Below are positions 1 through 5,132 of a stretch of 5,132 nucleotides of DNA, one piece after another. A model generated the notes under the pieces. The model had not been told where the DNA came from, did no database searches, and worked only from the letters and a program-made list of their open reading frames with translations. The DNA is from an uncultured Pseudorhodoferax sp. GTDB lineage: Bacteria > Pseudomonadota > Gammaproteobacteria > Burkholderiales > Burkholderiaceae. A program made the position numbers and the translations under genes. Positions within the stretch are counted from its first letter, which is position 1, and each line of letters starts with the position of its first letter. The DNA is taken from assembly GCA_913776795.1 (NCBI GenBank), contig CAJYRH010000500.1:1-5132 (forward strand), read 5' to 3'.

Positions 1-884
1 CATCGGGCGCGGCAGGGGCGATTGGTCACGCAGTGCGTGACTTATCTTCCGAAGGGGAAGCCTGGCGCCCCGGTGCGCTGCACCCCGGCCTGTCGTGGAC
101 GCACTACCGTGCCTTGTTGAAGGTGCAGCGCCGCGAGGCGCGCGACTTCTACGAGGTGGAGGCCAGCCGCAGCGCCTGGTCGGCCCGCCAGCTGGAGCGG
201 CAGATCAACAGCCTGCTGTTCGAGCGCCTGGCCAAGAGCCGCGACAAGCAGGGCGTGCTCGACCTGGCGCGTGAAGGCCAGACGCTGGCACGGCCGCAGG
301 ACGTGATCAAGGACCCGTATGTGCTGGAGTTCCTGGAGCTGCCCGCGTCGCACCGGCTGGTGGAGTCGCGCATCGAAGAGGCCCTGATCAACCAGCTGCA
401 GGCCTTTCTGCTGGAGCTGGGCAGTGGCTTCGCCTTCGTCGGCCGTCAGCACCGGTTGACGCTGGAGGGCGACCACTTCTACCCCGATCTGGTCTTCTAC
501 CACGTCAAGCTCAAGTGCTACGTGGTGATCGACCTCAAGGTGGGCAAGCTGAGCCACGGCGATCTGGGCCAGATGCTGCTGTACGTCAACTACTACGACC
601 GCGAAGTGGTCACCTCCGGCGACAACCCGACCATCGGCCTGGTGTTGTGCAGCGAGAAGAACGATGCGGTGGTGCGCTACGTGCTGGCCGACAAGCACGC
701 GCAGATCTTCGCCAGCCGCTACCAGCTCGCGCTGCCCAGCGAGGATGTGCTGCGCGCGGAGATCCAGCGCGAGCTGGAGTCGCTCACGCCCAGTGCGCCA
801 CCCCGCAAGAGCCCGCCGCGCAAGCGTGCGCCTGCCAAACCCAAGACGGCCCGTCCTCCCAAGCCCAAAGGCAAGACCGCATGA
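1..884 (+). CDS. DUF1016/YhcG-type PD-(D/E)XK nuclease, 5' end outside window
   Basis: Probable DNA nuclease of the DUF1016 (YhcG) family, seen here without its N-terminal domain. Residues are counted from the GTG at 33. The C-terminal nuclease fold is clear: helix with E111/E115/E116, then GDHFYPDLVFYH with D152, the strand CYVVIDLK with D167 and K169 (the D-x-K of PD-(D/E)XK), and Q180 in LGQMLLYVNYYD. The stretch LSWTHYRALLKV (20-31) and WSARQLERQINSLLFERL (49-66) is the family's conserved linker before the nuclease. The GTG at 33 is not a convincing start: no well-spaced Shine-Dalgarno precedes it and the frame is open back to base 3, while family members usually carry a DUF1016_N domain here. 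Residues 255-283 form a Pro/Lys/Arg-rich basic tail, likely disordered and DNA-binding. The stop overlaps the next ATG (ATGA, 881-884). Family call is firm; the cellular role (restriction or other defence) is inferred from context. Confidence 0.9.
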   Translation, partial: SGAAGAIGHAVRDLSSEGEAWRPGALHPGLSWTHYRALLKVQRREARDFYEVEASRSAWSARQLERQINSLLFERLAKSRDKQGVLDLAREGQTLARPQDVIKDPYVLEFLELPASHRLVESRIEEALINQLQAFLLELGSGFAFVGRQHRLTLEGDHFYPDLVFYHVKLKCYVVIDLKVGKLSHGDLGQMLLYVNYYDREVVTSGDNPTIGLVLCSEKNDAVVRYVLADKHAQIFASRYQLALPSEDVLRAEIQRELESLTPSAPPRKSPPRKRAPAKPKTARPPKPKGKTA

Positions 885-3634
885 GCCAACAAGAAGTCAA
901 CGCCATCCATGGCCGCCTGAGCCTGCGCGCCCCGCAAGCTGAATCCCTGGCCAGGCTGGCCCGGGCCATCGAGGCCTGCCCAGACATCCTGCGCCGTGCG
1001 CGCACGGCGGACGACGTGAAGGCGATGCCCGCCTGCCTGCAGGCGCTCTTCCCGCAGCTGCAGGACTTCGAACGCGACTTTCCCTCGCTGTGTTTCGCAC
1101 TGGCCACCGGCGTGGGCAAGACGCGCTTGATGGGGGCTTTCATCAGCTACCTGCATGTGGTGCACGGCATCAAGCACTTCTTCGTGCTGGCGCCCAACCT
1201 GACCATCTACGACAAGCTGATCGACGACTTCACGCCGAACACGCCCAAGTACGTGTTCAAGGGCGTGGCGGAGTTCGCGGCCTACCCGCCGGAGATCATC
1301 ACCGGCGACAACTACGAGGAGCGTGCCCAGGCGCTGGGCGACCTGCTGTCGCCGGTCACCATCAACATCTTCAACATCGCCAAGATCACGTCGGAGGTGC
1401 GCGGCGGCAAGGCGCCGCGCATCAAGCGGCTGAGCGAGTACATCGGCCAGAGCTACTTCGACTACCTGGCCGGCCTGGATGACCTTGTGCTGCTGATGGA
1501 CGAGTCGCACCGCTACCGCGCCACGGCCGGCCTGCGCGCCATCAACGACCTGCAGCCGCTGCTGGGTTTGGAGCTGACGGCCACGCCCTTTGTGGAGACG
1601 ACCAAGGGCCCGGTGCCGTTCAGGAACGTGGTGATGCACTACCCGCTGGCCCAGGCGCTGGACGATGGTTTCGTCAAGGACCCGTATGTGGTGACCCAGC
1701 GCAACTTCGACGCGAAGAGCGTGTCGGCGGAGGAGCTGGAGCGCGTCAAGTTGCAGGACGGCGTGCGCATGCACGAGCTGACCAAGGTCGAGCTCAAGAC
1801 CTATGCGCGCACCCAGGGCGTGAAGGAGGTCAAGCCCTTCATGCTGGTGATCGCACGCGACACCACGCATGCGGCAGCGCTACAGGCCTACATGCAGTCG
1901 CCCGACTTCTTTGCCGGGCGCTATGCCGGCAAGGTGATCCAGGTCGACAGCAGCAAGACCGGCGCCGAGGAAGAAGCCATGGTGCGCAAGCTGCTGGCGG
2001 TGGAAAGCGTGGACGAGCCCACCGAGATCGTGGTGCACGTGAACATGCTCAAGGAGGGTTGGGACGTGACCAACCTCTACACCATCGTGCCGCTGCGCGC
2101 GGCCAATGCGCGCACGCTGGTGGAGCAGTCCATCGGCCGCGGGCTGCGCCTGCCCTACGGCAAGCGCGTGGGGGTTGTTGCGGTGGACCGGCTGAGCATC
2201 ATTGCGCACGACCGGTTCCAGGAGATCGTGGACGACGCGCGCCGGGCGGATTCGCCGATCAAGCTCAAGACCTTCGAGCTGCCGCCACCCGGTGCGCAGG
2301 ACGATGCCGGCACCCAGAGCGTGACGGTGCAGCCGAACTGGGCAGCCAGTCTGGGCGTTGGTGCAGCCATCGACGATGCGCGCACCGAGCGGACCCCGGG
2401 CATTGCCTCCAGCGACATTTCCACGACCCAGGCGGGCCCTGCGCCCATCTTCACGACGCAGCAGGAACGGCAGGCGGCCCTGGCCGTGATGGAGGTGCTG
2501 GCGACCTACGAGGTCAGGCCTTCACAGGCACCGTCGCGGCAAGCGCTGCTGGGAGCGGAGCTGCAGGCGCAGATCACCGAAGCCGTGCGCGAAAGGCTGC
2601 CGCCGATGCAGGCATCTTTGCCCATGGGCGAGGTTGCTGCGCCTGCGCTGGACCTGGCGGACGTGGTGCGGCGCGCGACCGAGGTGGTGGTGCAGCAGAC
2701 CATCGACATCCCGCGCATCGCCGTGGTGCCCAAGGGCGAGGTCAGCGGCGGCTTCGAGCCGTTCACGCTCGACCTGCAGGGCGTGCACCCGCAGCCCAAG
2801 AACAGGTCGCTGGTCGCCCAGTCGCTGCACACGCATGACCAGCAGGTGCTGGAGGCACAGCGCAGCGGCACCGAGCGGCGCCCCGAGGACTACATCGTCC
2901 ATGCGCTGATCGACAAGGACGACATCGACTACAACACCCAGGCCAGCTTGCTGTACGACCTGGCGGGGCAGATGGTGGCGCATTTGCGCGGCTACCTCGC
3001 CGACGAGGACGAAGTGCGCAATGTGCTGATGCAGGAGCGCAAGACGCTGGCCGACAACATCTACGCCCAGATGCATGCGCACTTTCGCCCGACTGCCACC
3101 GACTACACGGTGGACGTGCGCCGCGGCTTCACCGCGCTCAAGGCGCCGACCTTCACCATTGGCGCGGGGCAGACGCTGCGCGACTACCGGCAGACAGTCG
3201 ATGAGCCCAGCCGCATCAAGCAGATGGTGTTCGGCCACTTTCGCAAGTGTCTGTTTCCGATGCAGAAGTTCGACTCGGACACCGAGCGCCGCTTCGCTGT
3301 GATTCTGGAGCGGGATGCGTTGAAGTGGTTCAAGCCCGCAAAGGGGCAGTTCCAGATCTTCTACAAGCTGGGGGTGGAGCAGCCGGAGTACGTGCCGGAT
3401 TTCGTGGTCGAGACGGAAGACGTGCTGTTGATCTGCGAGACCAAGGCCCGTAATGAACTGGGCTCGGCCGAAGTGCTGGCCAAGGCCGAAGCAGGTGCGC
3501 TGTGGTGCCAACGGGCCAGCCAGCTGGGTGCCAGCGCCAAACCCTGGAAGTACCTGCTGATACCGCATGACCATGTGACGGAAGACAGGCGCTTGCAGGA
3601 CCATGTGCAATCCTGTGCCAGGACCGCCGCGTGA
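881..3634 (+). CDS. Type III Res-like helicase-nuclease (BPTD_3080-like restriction endonuclease)
   Basis: 917-residue DEAD/DEAH-box helicase fused to a nuclease, expected to translocate on or unwind DNA with ATP and cut it. Visible in order: SLRAPQAESL (14-23, Q-motif-like); Walker A ATGVGKT (75-81, K80); DESH Walker B (207-210); TATP motif III (233-236); NMLKEGWDVTN motif V (388-398); QSIGRGLRLP motif VI (416-425, arginines R420 and R423); a probably flexible linker (about 465-550); and a C-terminal PD-(D/E)XK site with E802, PD (839-840) and E853-T-K855. All key residues are intact. Length is close to type III Res subunits such as EcoP15I (about 970). N-terminal and core wording match my memory of BPTD_3080 family proteins. 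The ATG at 881 is chosen because it gives the ATGA overlap and the expected N-terminus; the frame is open further upstream to 515, but that part overlaps the nuclease gene and reads as shadow. No Mod methyltransferase is in view, so a complete type III system cannot be claimed. Confidence 0.93.
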   Translation: MSQQEVNAIHGRLSLRAPQAESLARLARAIEACPDILRRARTADDVKAMPACLQALFPQLQDFERDFPSLCFALATGVGKTRLMGAFISYLHVVHGIKHFFVLAPNLTIYDKLIDDFTPNTPKYVFKGVAEFAAYPPEIITGDNYEERAQALGDLLSPVTINIFNIAKITSEVRGGKAPRIKRLSEYIGQSYFDYLAGLDDLVLLMDESHRYRATAGLRAINDLQPLLGLELTATPFVETTKGPVPFRNVVMHYPLAQALDDGFVKDPYVVTQRNFDAKSVSAEELERVKLQDGVRMHELTKVELKTYARTQGVKEVKPFMLVIARDTTHAAALQAYMQSPDFFAGRYAGKVIQVDSSKTGAEEEAMVRKLLAVESVDEPTEIVVHVNMLKEGWDVTNLYTIVPLRAANARTLVEQSIGRGLRLPYGKRVGVVAVDRLSIIAHDRFQEIVDDARRADSPIKLKTFELPPPGAQDDAGTQSVTVQPNWAASLGVGAAIDDARTERTPGIASSDISTTQAGPAPIFTTQQERQAALAVMEVLATYEVRPSQAPSRQALLGAELQAQITEAVRERLPPMQASLPMGEVAAPALDLADVVRRATEVVVQQTIDIPRIAVVPKGEVSGGFEPFTLDLQGVHPQPKNRSLVAQSLHTHDQQVLEAQRSGTERRPEDYIVHALIDKDDIDYNTQASLLYDLAGQMVAHLRGYLADEDEVRNVLMQERKTLADNIYAQMHAHFRPTATDYTVDVRRGFTALKAPTFTIGAGQTLRDYRQTVDEPSRIKQMVFGHFRKCLFPMQKFDSDTERRFAVILERDALKWFKPAKGQFQIFYKLGVEQPEYVPDFVVETEDVLLICETKARNELGSAEVLAKAEAGALWCQRASQLGASAKPWKYLLIPHDHVTEDRRLQDHVQSCARTAA
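3620..3623 (+). promoter_or_regulatory. Ribosome binding site for the GTG-started DUF6932-like gene
   Basis: AGGA inside the 3' end of the helicase gene, 7 bases before the GTG at 3631. It supports that non-ATG start, which also gives the MIPDFN N-terminus typical of the family. No other start with comparable support is seen nearby. Confidence 0.5.
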
Positions 3635-4218
3635 TCCCTGATTTCAACCACTCGCATGTGCTGCCGCCGTTCGTCGGTGACTCGCCGACGCAGCAAGCGC
3701 ACGCGTCACCGTATCCAACGACTGCTGCCGAATTGGTGCATCGGCTTGGACACACGAGCGAGAGGCGCCAGATTCTTCGTGGGCTGCTTGTCTACCGGTC
3801 GGCTCTGCGCGGGCTGGGCTTCGTCAACGGCGTGCAGTGGATTGATGGGAGTTTTGTAGAGGACGTGGAGAAGCATCAACACAGATCGCCGCGGGACATT
3901 GTCGTTGTCACGTTCGCCTACACCCCTGTGGGTATGGGCCCTGCGCAGGTCCTGGCGTTGGCCGAACAACATCCGGCGGTGTTCATGACCGCTGAAACCC
4001 GGTCGCACTATTCCTGCGACGCTTACTTCGTCCGGCTCGATGGAAATCCGGAGAAGCTTCTGGTGCGTGCGACGTACTATCACGGCCTGTTTTCACACCG
4101 GCGCGGCGACAACGTTTGGAAGGGCATGTTGACACTGCCGTTGCAATCCGACGATGCGCAAGCCCTGGCGACATTGACGCGCTTCGACGCAGGAGATTCA
4201 CATGCTGCCTCAGCTTGA
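3631..4218 (+). CDS. DUF6932-like protein with nucleotidyltransferase-like signature
   Basis: 195-residue protein starting with GTG inside the helicase stop (GTGA, 3631-3634), preceded by AGGA at 3620-3623 with good spacing. It resembles DUF6932: an N-terminal MIPDFN...VLPPF segment (1-14), a helix with HRLGHTSERRQILRGLL (37-53), then VQWIDGSFVEDVE (68-80) and PRDIVVVTF (87-95), and a C-terminal SCDAYFVRL (128-136) and YYHGLFSHRR...WKGML (149-167). The GS (73-74) followed by D89 recalls the polymerase-beta nucleotidyltransferase signature GS...DxD, but the second acidic position is V91, so transferase activity is doubtful. No signal peptide or membrane segment is seen, so it is probably cytoplasmic. 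Its neighbour downstream overlaps by 17 bases, suggesting the two proteins act together, perhaps as a toxin-antitoxin-like or defence accessory pair; that is inference. Third positions are less G/C-rich than in the two genes upstream. Confidence 0.8.
   Translation: MIPDFNHSHVLPPFVGDSPTQQAHASPYPTTAAELVHRLGHTSERRQILRGLLVYRSALRGLGFVNGVQWIDGSFVEDVEKHQHRSPRDIVVVTFAYTPVGMGPAQVLALAEQHPAVFMTAETRSHYSCDAYFVRLDGNPEKLLVRATYYHGLFSHRRGDNVWKGMLTLPLQSDDAQALATLTRFDAGDSHAASA
4191..4195 (+). promoter_or_regulatory. Ribosome binding site for the last gene
   Basis: AGGAG, a near-consensus Shine-Dalgarno, 6 bases before the ATG at 4202 and lying within the DUF6932-like coding sequence. It fixes the start of the last gene and is the strongest ribosome site in the window, so that gene may be translated at least as well as its upstream partner. 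Confidence 0.7.
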
Positions 4219-5132
4219 GCGCCAATTTCTGGAGGCCGACTTGGCGCAGGTGCGGTCTCTGCTGCTGCAGTCGCCGATTGACGAAGATCCCATCGAACAT
4301 CTGCAGTTCAGCTCTCGGGCACAGGAAATCGAGGCACGCCTTGCGCAAATTTCGGAAACCATCACGACCGCCCCGGCAGGCGCAGCGCTGTTTTTCGGTG
4401 GCAATCCGGTGGTGGGATCTCACGGCATCAAGGCAAGTTTCGGCAGCAAGGCAGTCGGCCATTTTCAGAAGCTGGTGAGCCAGCGCTTCGCTGCCGACGA
4501 ACGAGGACCGTTGGCATCCAGGGGACGTGTGCCGCGGACCGATGAAACCCAGTTGCTGGTGACGGATGTCGTCCGGGGTTCGTTCGGCTTTGTGCTTCAA
4601 GCCGCTTCCACAGAGTCAAGCAGCGAGATTTCGCTCAAGACGGCGGTCGATGAGGTGGCAGACACCTTGTCCAAGATGGCTGCGCCGGATGAGGCATTGT
4701 TCGATCAAGCTTCCGCAGGCCTGGATGATCGGCAGTTGGGAACGTTGAAGGAATTCTTCAAGCTGTTGGATGACGAGGGTGCCAGCCTGAGGCTTGTCGA
4801 GGGCGAGCGTGACTTCGAGCTGGACCGGTCAGCCGTGATGCGGGCGCGCGGGCGGGTCGAAGGGCTGCGCATTGCTGATCGAGTCGAGAAACGTGTCGGG
4901 CAAATCGTCGGCTGGACGCAGTACTCGCACCGGTTCGAGTTGCGTCTTGACGACGAGGGCGCTGTCTTGCAAGGCCAAGTGTCGCGGGAGGCCATGGAAG
5001 CAGTGGTGACCGGAGGCTTGAACCCACTAAATCGACGGTTCCAGGTCATGCTCAAGGTGCGGGAGGTTCATGCTCGTAGCCGAGCTCCCCGACTGACGTT
5101 CACGTTGCAATCGATGGACGCCATCAGTTCAT
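4202..5132 (+). CDS. Uncharacterised protein, partner of the DUF6932-like gene, 3' end outside window
   Basis: I cannot assign a named family. The frame is open from the ATG at 4202 to the edge (310 codons and one base, no stop). A strong ribosome site AGGAG (4191-4195) lies 6 bases before the ATG. Visible parts: an amphipathic helical, possibly coiled-coil N-terminus (about 3-55, LERQFLEADLAQVRSLL and AQEIEARLAQISETI); a Gly-rich strand-turn GAALFFGGNPVVGSHGI (60-76); a helix FQKLVSQRF (88-96); a strand QLLVTDVVRGSFGFVLQ (117-133); a helical section with LGTLKEFFKLLDDEGASLRLV (179-199); and a beta-rich segment from about 222 (VGWTQYSHRFELRLDDEGAVLQGQVS, then RRFQVMLKVREVHARSR) that looks like a small beta-barrel domain. 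No nuclease, ATPase, HEPN or transmembrane motif is recognised. I recall similar FFGG.PVVGS...TDV.RGSFGFVL proteins next to DUF6932 genes, but this is memory only. The 17-base overlap points to co-translation with the gene upstream. Confidence 0.82.
   Translation, partial: MLPQLERQFLEADLAQVRSLLLQSPIDEDPIEHLQFSSRAQEIEARLAQISETITTAPAGAALFFGGNPVVGSHGIKASFGSKAVGHFQKLVSQRFAADERGPLASRGRVPRTDETQLLVTDVVRGSFGFVLQAASTESSSEISLKTAVDEVADTLSKMAAPDEALFDQASAGLDDRQLGTLKEFFKLLDDEGASLRLVEGERDFELDRSAVMRARGRVEGLRIADRVEKRVGQIVGWTQYSHRFELRLDDEGAVLQGQVSREAMEAVVTGGLNPLNRRFQVMLKVREVHARSRAPRLTFTLQSMDAISS

Noticed and set aside
42..698. 218-codon open frame on the - strand
   Set aside because: It is a mirror of the DUF1016 nuclease gene, with a repetitive His/Val/Gln composition and no recognisable fold.
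515..880. In-frame upstream extension of the helicase reading frame
   Set aside because: It lies inside the nuclease gene in another frame, encodes Gln/Arg/Ala-rich shadow sequence, and the ATG at 881 gives both the usual ATGA overlap and the family-like N-terminus.
719..1870. 383-codon open frame on the - strand
   Set aside because: It is antisense to the intact helicase core. Its His/Val/Leu/Gln-rich composition is typical of shadows of GC-rich genes, with no domain visible.
2059..2838. 259-codon open frame on the + strand inside the helicase gene
   Set aside because: It is an Arg/Gly/Ala-rich out-of-frame shadow that overlaps intact motifs V and VI of the helicase.
2522..3610. 362-codon open frame on the - strand
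   Set aside because: It is antisense to the linker and nuclease domain of the helicase, and is a His/Leu/Gln-rich shadow with no motif.
881..3634. Calling a complete type III restriction-modification system
   Set aside because: Only the Res-like helicase-nuclease is present; no methyltransferase motif (such as DPPY or NPPY with FxGxG) occurs in any gene of the window.
3983..4600. 205-codon open frame on the - strand across the boundary of the last two genes
   Set aside because: It opposes two well-supported + strand genes, has no motif, and the strong ribosome site at 4191-4195 supports the + strand reading.
4202..5132. HEPN toxin paired with the nucleotidyltransferase-like protein (HEPN-MNT type)
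   Set aside because: The last protein shows no R-x4-6-H motif in a helical context and ends in a beta-rich segment, unlike the small all-helical HEPN proteins.

Overview
The window is a gene-dense, GC-rich stretch coding only on the + strand. It holds four consecutive genes that overlap each other by 4, 4 and 17 bases, so no intergenic region is present. Strong G/C third-position bias in the first two genes and the protein flavour suggest a betaproteobacterium, probably Burkholderiales. That placement is inference from composition and remembered family members, not a search.

Layout: (1) 1-884 is the 3' part of a gene for a DUF1016/YhcG-type PD-(D/E)XK nuclease; its reading frame is open to the left edge, so its N-terminal domain lies outside the window. 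(2) 881-3634 is a complete 917-residue protein with a superfamily 2 helicase core and a C-terminal PD-(D/E)XK nuclease, like the Res subunit of type III restriction enzymes; it looks like the group annotated as BPTD_3080 family restriction endonucleases. (3) 3631-4218 is a 195-residue DUF6932-like protein with a partly degenerate nucleotidyltransferase signature. (4) 4202 to the right edge is the first 310 codons of an uncharacterised protein. This last frame has no stop in the window and is easy to miss if only closed ORFs are listed.

Genes 1 and 2 form a nuclease plus helicase-nuclease pair of the kind found in restriction and anti-phage islands. Genes 3 and 4 look like a second two-gene unit attached directly downstream by a GTGA overlap; their base composition is visibly less GC-rich and their codon choice more relaxed. 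Four genes with such tight overlaps are probably one transcript. No methyltransferase, promoter, terminator, RNA gene, mobile element or CRISPR array is visible. A modification enzyme, if there is one, would have to be outside the window. The biological role of the whole cluster (restriction, another kind of defence, or two separate systems side by side) cannot be settled from this sequence.
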